Positions 5,901-14,113 are shown, counted from the first letter of the stretch. The stretch is DNA of 15,093 bases from Prevotellaceae bacterium UBA4359 (GCA_002393555.1 DGSP01000014.1:1-15093); one strand, 5' to 3'. Program-made: numbers and translations. Notes: generated from the sequence alone by a model not told the origin.

Positions 5901-6899
5901 TTACTGAGCGAGTTTGCCATCAGAACCAAGAACGTTGACAATCTTGTGGATGTACATCTTCTTCATGTTCTCGCGGGCTGGCTTCAGGTACTGACGTGGG
6001 TCGAAGTCGCCGGGGTGCTCAGCAAGGTGCTTGCGGATGGCAGCCGTCATGGCCAGACGAGAGTCTGAGTCGATGTTGATTTTGCAAACGGCAGACTTGG
6101 CAGCCTTGCGGAGTTGCTCCTCTGGAATGCCGATAGCAGCCTCGAGGTGACCGCCGTACTTGTTGATGGTGTTCACTTCTTCCATTGGAACTGAAGAAGA
6201 ACCGTGGAGCACGATGGGGAAGCCAGGAAGTTTCTTCTCGATTTCGTGCAGGATGTCGAATGCCAATGGTGGAGGTACGAGCACGCCGTTGACGAGAGTA
6301 CACTGCTCTGGAGTGAACTTGTGGGCACCGTGAGAAGTGCCGATAGAGATGGCGAGAGAGTCGCAACCAGTGCGAGTAGAGAAGTCAATCACCTCTTCGG
6401 GCTTAGTGTAGTGAGACTCGGCCGACTGAACCTCGTCTTCCACACCAGCGAGCACACCCAGTTCAGCCTCGACGGTCACGTCGAACTGGTGAGCGTAGTC
6501 AACCACCTTCTTGGCGAGGGCGATGTTCTCCTCGTAGGGGAGTGAAGAGCCGTCAATCATGACAGAAGAGAAGCCGTTGTCGATGCAGTCCTTGCAGAGT
6601 TCGAAAGTGTCTCCGTGGTCGAGGTGGAGAACGATTTCAGGATGCTCGCAGCCGAGTTCCTTTGCATACTCCACAGCACCCTTGGCGAGGTTGCGGAGAA
6701 TGGTGCCGTTGGCATAGTTGCGGGCACCTTTCGACACCTGCATGATTACAGGAGACTTTGTCTCCACTGCAGCCATCACGATGGCCTGCATCTGCTCCAT
6801 TGTGTTGAAGTTGAAAGCGGGGATGGCATAGCCGCCAGCCACAGCCCTCTTAAACATCTCGCGAGTGTTCACGAGACCAAGTTCTTTGTAACTTACCAT
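5901..6899 (-). CDS. fba: Class II fructose-bisphosphate aldolase
   Basis: A 332-residue cytoplasmic enzyme that splits fructose 1,6-bisphosphate into glyceraldehyde 3-phosphate and dihydroxyacetone phosphate in glycolysis, and runs in reverse in gluconeogenesis. The class II zinc-dependent pattern is complete: LHLDHGD with catalytic D94 and zinc ligand H95, VEAELG around E146, GTSHGAHK with H190, VLHGSSS with H232, and NIDSDSR (275-281) for phosphate binding. Start at ATG 6897-6899; the length is usual for the long Bacteroidetes form. It has its own promoter (-7 box at 6957-6964), an AT-rich leader of about 50 bases and an intrinsic terminator, so it is probably a single-gene unit. The codon use looks like that of a highly expressed core gene. 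Confidence 0.97.
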   Translation of the reverse strand: MVSYKELGLVNTREMFKRAVAGGYAIPAFNFNTMEQMQAIVMAAVETKSPVIMQVSKGARNYANGTILRNLAKGAVEYAKELGCEHPEIVLHLDHGDTFELCKDCIDNGFSSVMIDGSSLPYEENIALAKKVVDYAHQFDVTVEAELGVLAGVEDEVQSAESHYTKPEEVIDFSTRTGCDSLAISIGTSHGAHKFTPEQCTLVNGVLVPPPLAFDILHEIEKKLPGFPIVLHGSSSVPMEEVNTINKYGGHLEAAIGIPEEQLRKAAKSAVCKINIDSDSRLAMTAAIRKHLAEHPGDFDPRQYLKPARENMKKMYIHKIVNVLGSDGKLAQ

Positions 6900-6956
6900 A
6901 ATAAAAATGTGTATTTATATTATTAATAAATATATGTGTTTCCACAAAAACGATTG

Positions 6957-6964
6957 CAAAGATA
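6957..6964 (-). promoter_or_regulatory. -7 box of the aldolase promoter
   Basis: TATCTTTG followed by C on the minus strand, 57 bases upstream of the aldolase ATG, matching TAnnTTTG. No good TTTG is seen at the expected distance upstream. Confidence 0.6.
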
Positions 6965-7057
6965 GTGAAAAGTTGAGAGTTATGAGATAAGTGAGAGGAG
7001 TTTTTTTCGTTTTTATGATGCTTTTTTTGAAGAAAAGAGAAAAATCCTTCTTTTTGT

Positions 7058-7088
7058 TTTGTCTGTTTGATAAAAAGTCGTACCTTTG
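7058..7088 (+). promoter_or_regulatory. Sigma-ABfr promoter of rpmE2
   Basis: TTTG (7058-7061), a 19-base spacer, then TACCTTTG (7081-7088) matches the Bacteroidetes consensus in both boxes and spacing. It predicts a leader of about 80 bases before the L31 start codon, long enough for translational control. Confidence 0.75.
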
Positions 7089-7177
7089 CACCGCTTTTCA
7101 GCAGAAAAGCATTTGAAATAAAATTTATTTGTTACACCAGCAGTAGTATATTGACTGTATAAAACAAAAACAAAACA

Positions 7178-7432
7178 ATGAAAAAAGGTATTCACCCAGA
7201 CAATTATCGCCCCGTCATCTTCAAGGATATGTCAAACGGCGATATGTTCCTCTCTCGCTCCACTGCCAAGAGCAGCGAAACTGAAATGTTCGAAGGTCAG
7301 GAGTATCCAGTCATCAAGATTGAAATTTCTTCCACTTCTCACCCCTTCTACACCGGCAAGGCCAAGTTGGTCGATACTGCAGGTCGTGTGGACAAGTTCA
7401 TGAACCGCTACGCAGCCATGAAGAAGAAGTAA
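7178..7432 (+). CDS. rpmE2: Ribosomal protein bL31, type B (zinc-free)
   Basis: An 84-residue basic protein of the large ribosomal subunit, starting MKKGIHPDNYRPVIFKD and containing the family signatures EYPVIKIEISSTSHPFYTG and DKFMNRY. It has no cysteine, so it lacks the zinc-binding CxxC pair of type A L31. This marks it as the type B form, which in some bacteria replaces the zinc form under zinc shortage and in Bacteroidetes is often the only form. Start ATG at 7178-7180 follows an A-rich leader without a clear Shine-Dalgarno, as is common in this phylum. It has its own promoter and a strong hairpin terminator, so it is a single-gene transcript. Confidence 0.96.
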   Translation: MKKGIHPDNYRPVIFKDMSNGDMFLSRSTAKSSETEMFEGQEYPVIKIEISSTSHPFYTGKAKLVDTAGRVDKFMNRYAAMKKK

Positions 7433-7491
7433 ACATTCCGAAGGGACTTTTCCCCACGAATGACAACAAGAATAAGGTATTACAAACAAGT

Positions 7492-7529
7492 GGAGGTTTC
7501 ACCATTAGGCGAAACCTCCTGCTTTTTTT
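7492..7529 (+). terminator. Intrinsic terminator after rpmE2
   Basis: GGAGGTTTC (7492-7500) pairs perfectly with GAAACCTCC (7511-7519) around a 10-base loop, followed by TGC and seven T (7523-7529). It sits between rpmE2 and the convergent glycosyltransferase gene. On the minus strand no T-run follows, so it probably acts mainly on the plus strand. Confidence 0.88.
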
Positions 7530-7543
7530 GTACCACCGCTCTT

Positions 7544-8530
7544 TCAGCGTCCCAACATCTTGCGCAGTGTGAAGTAGAGGTTCTCCATCTGGGAAAAGAG
7601 GAAGTAGGAGCGGAAAGGATAATAGCCCAGTTTCATCTTGAGCCGCCAAGGGATGCGATGCCCCTCGATGGTGGACAGCATCTGGACAAAGAGAGTCCGA
7701 ATCTGCCGCTGTTCCTCTGGTGTGAAAGCAGTGCGATGGTGGAAAAAGTAGCCATAGCAGCCAATGAGGTTGCGCCAGCGGTGCGCCTCATAGAGATTGA
7801 GAATGCCCTGCTTGTCGCTGAGAGTCATGGCCTCTATCTGACGTTTCATGGAAAGATTGGCCATCATGTAGTCGAAGCGGCGGATGGTGCAGGCTTTCGT
7901 CATGGAAGCCGGATGCTGACGGTAGTTGTATCGCCCCTGGCAGCGCACCACCCGACGGGAGTTGAGGTAGTGCAGACGGGTCGTGTTGTCGTCGCTATAC
8001 AACAGGCAAGTGTCGTCGAAAGGGAATCGCTTGTAGAGGTCGGCCTCTGCCACATACAGTCCATGCAGCGACCAGTCGAGGCTGAGACGAAACGCTTCCT
8101 CCCCACTCCACTCCGTGCGCTCGTCGGGAAAAGGGTAAAGCCGTTCGCTTCCATCGCTTTCCTCGCACAGCATCAGTTGGAACACTGCACATTGTGCTTT
8201 CTGCCCCTTCAGCGACAGATAGGCCTGTTCCAACGTGTCGGGTGCATACCAGTCATCAGCATCCAACGTGGCAACGTATTCGCCCCGTGCAAACTGAAGC
8301 CCCAAGTTGCGCGCCTTGGCCTGTCCGCTGTTGGCTGGTGTACGCAACACCTGAAAACGCTGGTCGGCACGTGCATATTCCAGCAGCAGGGCAAAAGAGC
8401 CATCGGTGGAGCAATCGTCGATACAGATGAACTGACAATCGGTCAATGTCTGCTCCTGCAGGGAATCCAGACACTGACGCAGATATTTTTCTGCATTATA
8501 CACAGGAGTGAGCACCGTTACTTTCGCCAT
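7544..8530 (-). CDS. Family 2 glycosyltransferase
   Basis: A 328-residue GT-A fold glycosyltransferase that transfers a sugar from a nucleotide-sugar donor at the cytoplasmic face of the membrane. The N-terminus is classic: VTVLTPVYNAEKYLRQCLDS, then ICIDDCSTDGS (D38-D39 for nucleotide binding), SGQAKARNLGL (68-78), and the metal-binding LDADDWY (D90-A91-D92-D93). The C-terminal 200 residues vary in this family, so donor and acceptor cannot be read. No membrane helix is evident. ATG at 8528-8530 lies inside the last codons of the flippase gene (13-base overlap), which points to translational coupling and joint work on one surface polysaccharide or glycan. The gene faces rpmE2 tail to tail. 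Confidence 0.92.
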   Translation of the reverse strand: MAKVTVLTPVYNAEKYLRQCLDSLQEQTLTDCQFICIDDCSTDGSFALLLEYARADQRFQVLRTPANSGQAKARNLGLQFARGEYVATLDADDWYAPDTLEQAYLSLKGQKAQCAVFQLMLCEESDGSERLYPFPDERTEWSGEEAFRLSLDWSLHGLYVAEADLYKRFPFDDTCLLYSDDNTTRLHYLNSRRVVRCQGRYNYRQHPASMTKACTIRRFDYMMANLSMKRQIEAMTLSDKQGILNLYEAHRWRNLIGCYGYFFHHRTAFTPEEQRQIRTLFVQMLSTIEGHRIPWRLKMKLGYYPFRSYFLFSQMENLYFTLRKMLGR

Positions 8531-10032
8531 AATTTCTTCTTCAAATTTGCTATGAGGTGTGTCCTATCCTTCAAGGCAACGACTGAGATGGTCACCGAAG
8601 CCAACATTGCCGCAGCAGCCACCGCCTTCATCCACCAGTCCGTCTGCAAGGCCGCGAAGACAGCCACCGAAAAACACAGCAACTGTAAAAGGTATATTTT
8701 CAATCGACTGGCATCCAAGCGGAAATGGTACTTGATGGCATAGATGACATGGATAAACACCATGTCCAACAGTCCTGCCAACGACAAGGCCCAACCGGCT
8801 CCAGACAATCCCCAGAACTTGAACGCATAGGGAATGGCCAACGCTATGAAGATGTCATAGACCAACTCTGTCAACATATACATGCGTGAGTCACCTTTAG
8901 CCAAAGCCAAATAGGAGGCTGGCAAGGTGAAAGCCCTGAAAAAGACATAGAAGGTGGCACATATCGCCATCGGCACCGCATCGACAAACTTGGCAGAGAA
9001 GAGCAACGGCACAAGGACTGGCATGGCCAAAACGAAGAAAGCCAACATGGGGGCGACCAACAGCACACCCACTTCCATCTGCTGATTGACAGCCCGGTTC
9101 ATCCGCTTCCTGTCGTGTTGGGCAGCCGAAAGACGAGGAAAATAATCGGCTTCGAAAGCCACAAAAATGAGGTTGGAATAACTAACGGCAAGGGTGTAAC
9201 CGCTGGTGTAAAGCCCCACGTCGTTCAAGTCGCCAAAGTGCAGAATCAACGTGCGGATGACATACTCCGCACCCTGTCCGAAAATGCCGGCAATGATAAA
9301 TCCGATGCCCAGCCGCACCATCGGTAGCCCCTGCGAGTAAACCGTTGGCGAAAAAAGCGACACGCGCCAGGGAATCACCTTGCCCGAATAGTGCAGATGG
9401 ATGGCCAGCATCACAATGCTGCACAACACCAGCGAACACACAACTCCGTCCATTCGCCAGAAATAATAGATGGGGGCAGACAGAACAAACGTGGCCAGTG
9501 CGCCAAACACCGAGACGAGGGCCACCTTTTTCAGTTTCTTCAGCCCTTTCAGTATGGCCATCTCACCTCCTTGAATGGTCAGCAGGCAGACGGACAGAGA
9601 CAACAGTGCAAAATCCCACGTGTAGTCCTCAGTCTCAAAAGTCCACAGACTCAGCGTCCTACACAAGGCCAACGCCAGCAGCATGCCCAGAAGTCCGGCA
9701 AAAAGACACCAAGTACGCACCGTGCGCACCAGATTCTGTATTTCCGCCTCAGTGCCACAGTCTGACAACTCTGCCACATGCTTCACCGCACTGAACGAAA
9801 GGCCAAAATCGGTTGACTGGCTGAGGAGTTTGACTGCATTGTGAAAGAGATTAATCAGCGCCATTCCCGAAGGGCCAAGGAGTTCGGACACCACTTTATT
9901 CCTCACCACCGACACCAACATTGTGATGCCCTGCACGCCACCGAAAAGCCCCGTATATTTAATCACATGGTCGTAGGTCGCGTCCTTCTCTCCTGGAGAA
10001 TCAATGAGTCTATTTGGAGTTTCTTCAGCCAT
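8518..10032 (-). CDS. Polysaccharide flippase, O-antigen translocase type (Wzx-like)
   Basis: A 504-residue, strongly hydrophobic inner-membrane protein with about 12-14 membrane segments, of the MOP exporter superfamily. The start VIKYTGLFGGVQGITMLVSV, then RNKVVSELLGPSGMALINLF and later TDFGLSFSAVKHVAEL, is typical of the Bacteroidetes O-antigen translocase group, which flips lipid-linked oligosaccharides across the inner membrane. ATG at 10030-10032; a TATCTTTGC -7 box lies 18 bases upstream. It overlaps the start of the glycosyltransferase gene, and the pair probably forms a two-gene operon. The rest of a polysaccharide cluster is not in this window, which is unusual because such genes normally sit among many sugar-handling genes. 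The substrate is unknown. Confidence 0.9.
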   Translation of the reverse strand: MAEETPNRLIDSPGEKDATYDHVIKYTGLFGGVQGITMLVSVVRNKVVSELLGPSGMALINLFHNAVKLLSQSTDFGLSFSAVKHVAELSDCGTEAEIQNLVRTVRTWCLFAGLLGMLLALALCRTLSLWTFETEDYTWDFALLSLSVCLLTIQGGEMAILKGLKKLKKVALVSVFGALATFVLSAPIYYFWRMDGVVCSLVLCSIVMLAIHLHYSGKVIPWRVSLFSPTVYSQGLPMVRLGIGFIIAGIFGQGAEYVIRTLILHFGDLNDVGLYTSGYTLAVSYSNLIFVAFEADYFPRLSAAQHDRKRMNRAVNQQMEVGVLLVAPMLAFFVLAMPVLVPLLFSAKFVDAVPMAICATFYVFFRAFTLPASYLALAKGDSRMYMLTELVYDIFIALAIPYAFKFWGLSGAGWALSLAGLLDMVFIHVIYAIKYHFRLDASRLKIYLLQLLCFSVAVFAALQTDWWMKAVAAAAMLASVTISVVALKDRTHLIANLKKKLWRK

Positions 10033-10050
10033 TTCTCAAAAAATATCGTG

Positions 10051-10058
10051 CAAAGATA
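10051..10058 (-). promoter_or_regulatory. -7 box of the flippase/glycosyltransferase operon
   Basis: TATCTTTG followed by C on the minus strand, 18 bases upstream of the flippase ATG, an exact TAnnTTTG match. It is divergent from the dehydrogenase promoter starting at 10082, so the two promoters share a spacer of 23 bases. No clear TTTG -33 box is visible. Confidence 0.6.
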
Positions 10059-10081
10059 GTGCTTTTTTCTTGAATATTGAC

Positions 10082-10089
10082 TAATTTTG
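10082..10089 (+). promoter_or_regulatory. -7 box of the 2-hydroxyacid dehydrogenase promoter
   Basis: TAATTTTG followed by C on the plus strand, 18 bases before the ATG at 10108. It matches TAnnTTTG. The -33 region is only T-rich (10062-10069). The leader is very short, about 10-12 bases. Confidence 0.55.
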
Positions 10090-10107
10090 CATCGAAAACA
10101 TTGACTT

Positions 10108-11061
10108 ATGAAAATAGTTATACTCGACGCATACACCGTGGACCAAGGCGAACTCTCCTGGGACGGACTCTCAGAATTGGCCGACGTGGAGGTCTATGAA
10201 CGCACCACACCCGATGACATCGTAGCCCGATGCAAAGGCGCAGAAATCGTACTCACCAACAAGGTGGTACTCGATGCCTCCGTACTCAACATGCTGCCAC
10301 GTCTGCAATATATCGGTGTGCTTGCCACCGGCTACAACGTGGTAGATCTCGAAGTGGCCAGCCGCCAAAACATCGTGGTGACCAACATTCCTGCCTACTC
10401 CACAGAAAGCGTGGCACAAATGGTCTTCTGCCATTTGCTCAACATCGTCAGCCATGTAGAATACTATGCCATCGAAAACCGCTCTGGCCGATGGAGCAAC
10501 TCACCAGACTTCTGCTATCTCGACCACAACCTCTTCGAACTCAACGGCAAGAAGATGGGTATCGTCGGCCTTGGCAACACAGGCATGGCCACGGCTCGTA
10601 TCGCCACAGGTTTCGGACTTCAAGTCATGGCCTACACATCTAAAGACGAAGACGACCTCCCCTACGGCATCAAGAAAGCCGACCTTGACACCCTCTTCGA
10701 GCAGTGCGACATCGTCTCTCTCCATTGTCCCCTCACCGAAGACACCCTCCACCTCGTGGATGCCGAACGGCTCGCCACCATGAAGTCTTCTGCCATCCTC
10801 ATCAACACTGGCCGAGGTCCCCTTGTCGATGATGCCGCCGTGGCCGAAGCCCTCAACAGCGACCAACTCGCCGCCTACGGAGCCGACGTCATCACCACCG
10901 AACCACCCGCATCCGACAATCCGCTCCTCTCCGCCAAAAACAGTTATCTCACCCCACACATTGCCTGGGCAACGCGCGAGGCGAGACAACGACTCATCAA
11001 TATCTGCACAGAAAATGTCCGCGCCTACTTGGATGGAGAACCGATAAATCAAGTGAACTGA
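10108..11061 (+). CDS. D-isomer-specific 2-hydroxyacid dehydrogenase (glycerate dehydrogenase-like)
   Basis: A 317-residue NAD(P)-dependent cytoplasmic oxidoreductase that interconverts 2-keto acids and D-2-hydroxy acids. The N-terminal catalytic lobe includes LATGYNVVDLEVA (72-84). The Rossmann nucleotide-binding domain starts at KKMGIVGLGNTG (G154-x-G156-xx-G159). Catalytic residues are in place: R236 in NTGRGPLVD, E265 in TTEPP, H284 in LTPHIAW. The pattern SLHCPLT...LINTGRGPLVDDAAVAEAL and the ADVITTEPP ending resemble glycerate/hydroxypyruvate reductases, so glycerate dehydrogenase is the best guess. The exact substrate cannot be fixed from sequence. It is divergent from the flippase operon, and 22 bases separate its stop from the convergent lipoprotein gene. 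Confidence 0.93.
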   Translation: MKIVILDAYTVDQGELSWDGLSELADVEVYERTTPDDIVARCKGAEIVLTNKVVLDASVLNMLPRLQYIGVLATGYNVVDLEVASRQNIVVTNIPAYSTESVAQMVFCHLLNIVSHVEYYAIENRSGRWSNSPDFCYLDHNLFELNGKKMGIVGLGNTGMATARIATGFGLQVMAYTSKDEDDLPYGIKKADLDTLFEQCDIVSLHCPLTEDTLHLVDAERLATMKSSAILINTGRGPLVDDAAVAEALNSDQLAAYGADVITTEPPASDNPLLSAKNSYLTPHIAWATREARQRLINICTENVRAYLDGEPINQVN

Positions 11062-11083
11062 TACCGTCCGAAGGCATCACGAT

Positions 11084-12388
11084 TCACTCCAACACATTGC
11101 CATCATCATCCACCCAGATGTCGAGAGAGTCAATATAATGCTCTCCCGAATCGTAAAGTTCTTCCTCTTCTGCTTCCTCATTTTCATTTTCGTCCTCTTC
11201 GTCTTGGAACCGTTTGGGCATAAACTCAGCCTGTTCCATGATGCCATCATTCCCAAACATGTAAGACCCGAGACGCAGCAAGTTCGCTCTTCCGGCCAAG
11301 ACTGCCGCACAGTTCATGGCCAACGCATCATGCGGGAAAGCCTCAATGCGTTTCAAGCAAGCAAGGTAGCACACCCTGCGCATCTCATTATACAACTGAT
11401 TCGGTATTTCTGAATCACGCGACGAACCCAGCATGCCCTGTGTCAGACAACGCCAATCCAGCCAGACATGATACAACAGCGGATTATACTTACCACTTTT
11501 CATCAATCGGGCAGCCACCTTCAGCAACCATTCACCCTCGTCCATCGATTCCTTGCAGTTAGCCCAGTTCAGAAACAGAGAACACTGCTCGTCAAAAGTC
11601 TCACATGCGTTCATCTGTTCCAGCATCACCTTCACCCTCATGTCTGCGCTCGAATTTTTGTAAGCCACAAACTGTTTCTCTGTCATCTTCTCCATCCGAA
11701 CTCCCAGCGAATCCAACGAATCCACAAAAGCCTCCTCACTCCTGTAGAACTTATAAGCAACCAACTCTTCAATATCGCCCCATAAGTCACCGAGCAACTC
11801 CACATAATGGCCATATCCCCCGTATGGTTCCTCTTGTTCCTCTCGTTCCTCCTCCGACATCTCCGCATCTTGCTGTAAAGCCACCACAAGACTGTCCTCA
11901 AACACCTGAGTCTGTTTCTTCAGTTCCGCATTCCTCAAGAAATCCGCCCCAATCCCCTGCACCGACTTCACCACATCCTCTTCCGTAGCCAACTCACGCG
12001 CCACCATCTCCAGATTGCTCTGCAAATTGTGCGCCATCGTGCAACTATTGTAGAAATCCTCCGCATTCTTCAAGAAAGGCTGTTCCGACCCTTCATATTG
12101 CGGCAGTCTCACCACAAACGAAGTGTCCTCAAAGAGTTCATACCCCATGCCTTCAGTCCATCCCTCTGGTTCGACCCACACCCCTCCTTCATCCTCATCC
12201 CCACTCTCACTATCTCCACCCTCCCCCTTCTTCATCTGTTCCATTCTCTCCTTCTCAACCGCACTAATCAAATCCGAAAAATCCACAGGCGTCTCATAAT
12301 TGAACACCCCATCCGGCTGACGTGTTCCACCGCCACAACTTGCCAGCACCATCGCTGTCACGATGCTAAAAAATCCAATTTTCTTCAT
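11084..12388 (-). CDS. Acidic lipoprotein of unknown function
   Basis: A 434-residue protein with a lipoprotein signal peptide: MKKIGFFSIVTAMVLASC, lipobox LASC with lipidation at C18, followed by GGG. It is therefore exported and lipid-anchored, and the glycines and nearby residues leave inner- or outer-membrane placement open. Two very acidic stretches stand out: residues about 55-69 (GEGGDSESGDEDEGG) and about 390-415 (DEEDENENEEAEEEE). The middle is mostly helical and contains no family I recognise. ATG at 12386-12388; a weak TACTTTTA box lies about 25 bases upstream. It follows the DUF3298 gene by 62 bases in the same direction, so the genes may be co-transcribed. Acidic tails of this kind could bind cations or basic partners; that is inference only. 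Confidence 0.85.
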   Translation of the reverse strand: MKKIGFFSIVTAMVLASCGGGTRQPDGVFNYETPVDFSDLISAVEKERMEQMKKGEGGDSESGDEDEGGVWVEPEGWTEGMGYELFEDTSFVVRLPQYEGSEQPFLKNAEDFYNSCTMAHNLQSNLEMVARELATEEDVVKSVQGIGADFLRNAELKKQTQVFEDSLVVALQQDAEMSEEEREEQEEPYGGYGHYVELLGDLWGDIEELVAYKFYRSEEAFVDSLDSLGVRMEKMTEKQFVAYKNSSADMRVKVMLEQMNACETFDEQCSLFLNWANCKESMDEGEWLLKVAARLMKSGKYNPLLYHVWLDWRCLTQGMLGSSRDSEIPNQLYNEMRRVCYLACLKRIEAFPHDALAMNCAAVLAGRANLLRLGSYMFGNDGIMEQAEFMPKRFQDEEDENENEEAEEEELYDSGEHYIDSLDIWVDDDGNVLE

Positions 12389-12450
12389 AAGTATTATGTT
12401 TTAGATATTTTTGTAAAAGTAAACGTTTTATTCTATTAAACAAAAAACGA

Positions 12451-13479
12451 CTAAGATCCATCAACATCAAGACACCATTTGCCTCGTTCCGTCAGGTAAG
12501 GAGCCAACTTCTCCTTCGTCACCTTGAAGTGAAAACTCCCAGCGGCATAACAACTCAAAAGTTCCACCTGATAAGAAAAGATGACCCCATCTTTGCAAAG
12601 TCCAACTTGCGGAGTCATGGGTTTCCCATGATAGTCCCTCGCATGTACTAAAAACAGATGTTTCTCAGCATCATCCATACGTTCAAATCTCCCCTTTTCC
12701 CAATACAGAAACCTTGGGTTTGTCATCGCCGCATCTGAAACCAAAGCCAAAACGCTGTCCCGGCTTCCATGCTTGAATAAATAATTCCAATCGACCTCCA
12801 CATGATGGACGGGATCGAATGAATAGACTCTTGCCACGTATGTCCCATGCGCTCCACCATAATAATTTTCAATCCATCCTCGATAAGACACAAAACGCTC
12901 CGTTGCGAGGATAGCCTTCATGTGGAAATGTTGATACAAACCATATGGATAATCGATATCATTCTCAATCTCATCATCACGAATAAGGTCGAAAAAACGC
13001 TTACTATAAAAAAGTCCAATTTTATCATCCGCATAGATGCCCCCCCTATAAAAACGTTTCCTATTCATCTTTTTGGGGGCAACATAACCAGTCTCTCCAT
13101 GGAGAAACAGAGCCTCTTCAAACTTTTCTACCAGCCATCTCCGAATACCCGCAGAGTGTTCCACTTCACGTCTGGGGAAATCCACACAAACCTCATACTC
13201 AAAATCCCTGCCAAAATCAGCCTTATAAGTACTCTCAAACCGCTGGAACAATGTTGGTGCCTCATGAGGAACCAGCGAATTGAAAAGGCTGTCATCAGGC
13301 GGTGTCTGCACCACCTCCTCTTCAGCCATCGTGTCTTCTACTGCCGCTATTGAATCCACATCACCATCCACCACCCTTGTCAAATATTCACCACGCCACC
13401 ATTTCAGGATGTCCTCTCCAAAGACACCCAGACAGAGCATGATAGCCCACACGACAACCATCCATCTTGTATTCTTCAT
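12451..13479 (-). CDS. DUF3298 domain-containing exported or membrane-anchored protein
   Basis: A 342-residue protein. Residues about 6-20 (WMVVVWAIMLCLGVF) are a hydrophobic anchor or uncleaved signal, so most of the protein is outside the cytoplasm. A low-complexity acidic linker (about 38-65) leads to a globular part. Two features match DUF3298/RsiV-like proteins: YYGGAHG at 206-212, the conserved GGAH turn, and FSYQVELLSCYAAGSF at 301-316, corresponding to the family's conserved IxFYxxxYEIxPYAxG element near the C-terminus. Known: in Bacillus the related RsiV anti-sigma factor binds lysozyme through this domain, while most members have no assigned role. No sigma factor gene is beside it. 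ATG at 13477-13479; 46 bases separate it from the upstream small gene, consistent with an operon. Confidence 0.82.
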   Translation of the reverse strand: MKNTRWMVVVWAIMLCLGVFGEDILKWWRGEYLTRVVDGDVDSIAAVEDTMAEEEVVQTPPDDSLFNSLVPHEAPTLFQRFESTYKADFGRDFEYEVCVDFPRREVEHSAGIRRWLVEKFEEALFLHGETGYVAPKKMNRKRFYRGGIYADDKIGLFYSKRFFDLIRDDEIENDIDYPYGLYQHFHMKAILATERFVSYRGWIENYYGGAHGTYVARVYSFDPVHHVEVDWNYLFKHGSRDSVLALVSDAAMTNPRFLYWEKGRFERMDDAEKHLFLVHARDYHGKPMTPQVGLCKDGVIFSYQVELLSCYAAGSFHFKVTKEKLAPYLTERGKWCLDVDGS

Positions 13480-13525
13480 CTTCTTTTGTTTAAGATTTCA
13501 ATCAGAAGGTAATAACCATTTTTTC

Positions 13526-13864
13526 CTAATCCAACAGCGACAAGAACACCCCATCATGAGAGACCACTCCACAAAGATACTCGTCTGGCTCCATGCCATA
13601 CCCATCCGCATCACACGAACGCTGCTGAATCATCGAAGAGATAAAGACCTTTTTATCCTCATGGTAACTCCCCTTGAACGTAATCACCCTTGCCATATCC
13701 TCCGTACACATCCCTTCTGGAACAGCAGGCGGATTCTTATACATCTCAGGAGTCACCATCAACGTTATCTCCATCTCCATCCAAGGCTTCCGCTTCAGTT
13801 TCGTATAAAATCCCTGCCATCCACCCCTCAAAGGTTTCACCTTCACCACTTTGTTTGTTTCCAT
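13526..13864 (-). CDS. Hypothetical protein, 112 residues
   Basis: Starts at ATG 13862-13864 and ends with TAG at 13526. The product is soluble and without signal peptide. An N-terminal basic part (KVVKVKPLRGGWQGFYTKLKRKPW) is followed by a mixed region and an acidic C-terminus with two cysteines (SCDADGYGMEPDEYLCGVVSHDG). I do not recognise a family. Support for a real gene is the well-formed promoter just upstream (TTTG-N20-TAGGTTTG), the coding-like residue pattern and the in-line position as first gene before the DUF3298 and lipoprotein genes. It is the likely promoter-proximal member of that operon. Confidence 0.7.
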   Translation of the reverse strand: METNKVVKVKPLRGGWQGFYTKLKRKPWMEMEITLMVTPEMYKNPPAVPEGMCTEDMARVITFKGSYHEDKKVFISSMIQQRSCDADGYGMEPDEYLCGVVSHDGVFLSLLD

Positions 13865-13880
13865 ACAACAATAATTTTTG

Positions 13881-13912
13881 CAAACCTACAATAAATATTT
13901 CACATCGACAAA
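13881..13912 (-). promoter_or_regulatory. Sigma-ABfr promoter of the three-gene envelope cluster
   Basis: TTTG (13912-13909), a 20-base spacer and TAGGTTTG (13888-13881) on the minus strand match both consensus boxes and spacing. It predicts a leader of only about 10 bases before the ATG at 13864. Confidence 0.75.
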
Positions 13913-13931
13913 TCTTTTCACTTAAAGAACA

Positions 13932-13965
13932 GCAACCATGAAGAAATCTATCACTTCATGGTTGC
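13932..13965 (-). terminator. Perfect 12-bp hairpin, probable terminator
   Basis: GCAACCATGAAG (13932-13943) and CTTCATGGTTGC (13954-13965) are perfect inverted repeats around a 10-base loop. On the minus strand the stem is followed by TGTTCTTT, a weak T-tract, and it lies 8 bases after the stop of the gene remnant at 13974. A protein-binding site is an alternative, as the upstream edge of the next promoter is only 19 bases away. Confidence 0.6.
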
Positions 13966-13973
13966 CGCTTTCA

Positions 13974-14108
13974 TTATTCTTCAACTTCAACATAAAAATA
14001 TCCACTTCCTCCTATTTCGATGTTTTCTTGAGAATATGAAGCAGACCATTGTATTTTATGTAACCCTACAGACTGACCCATAATAGTAAATTCATATTGA
14101 GTTGTTTT
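13974..14108 (-). pseudogene. C-terminal remnant of an unidentified gene
   Basis: About 44 codons on the minus strand read like real protein, ending QYEFTIMGQSVGLHK, then IQWSASYSQENIEIGGSGYF and YVEVEE with TAA at 13974-13976. The frame is blocked upstream by TAA at 14109-14111 and has no start codon with a ribosome site before it; an internal ATG would give only about 35 residues. A terminator-like hairpin follows directly, as expected for a true gene end. I do not recognise the family. The break coincides with the start of the inverted-repeat stretch at 14111-14151, so truncation by insertion or deletion there is likely. A short intact gene starting at the internal ATG cannot be excluded. 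Confidence 0.5.
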
Positions 14109-14113
14109 TTATC

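Noticed and set aside
7089..7177. Riboswitch in the rpmE2 leader
   Set aside because: The leader is about 80 bases and AT-rich, with no recognisable aptamer core. Autoregulation by L31 is possible but nothing in the sequence shows it.
7460..8743. Long plus-strand frame of 427 codons
   Set aside because: It lies antisense to the glycosyltransferase and the flippase end, whose motifs are clear, and its product has no recognisable domain.
10501..11052. Minus-strand frame of 183 codons
   Set aside because: Antisense to the 2-hydroxyacid dehydrogenase, whose catalytic residues are all present.
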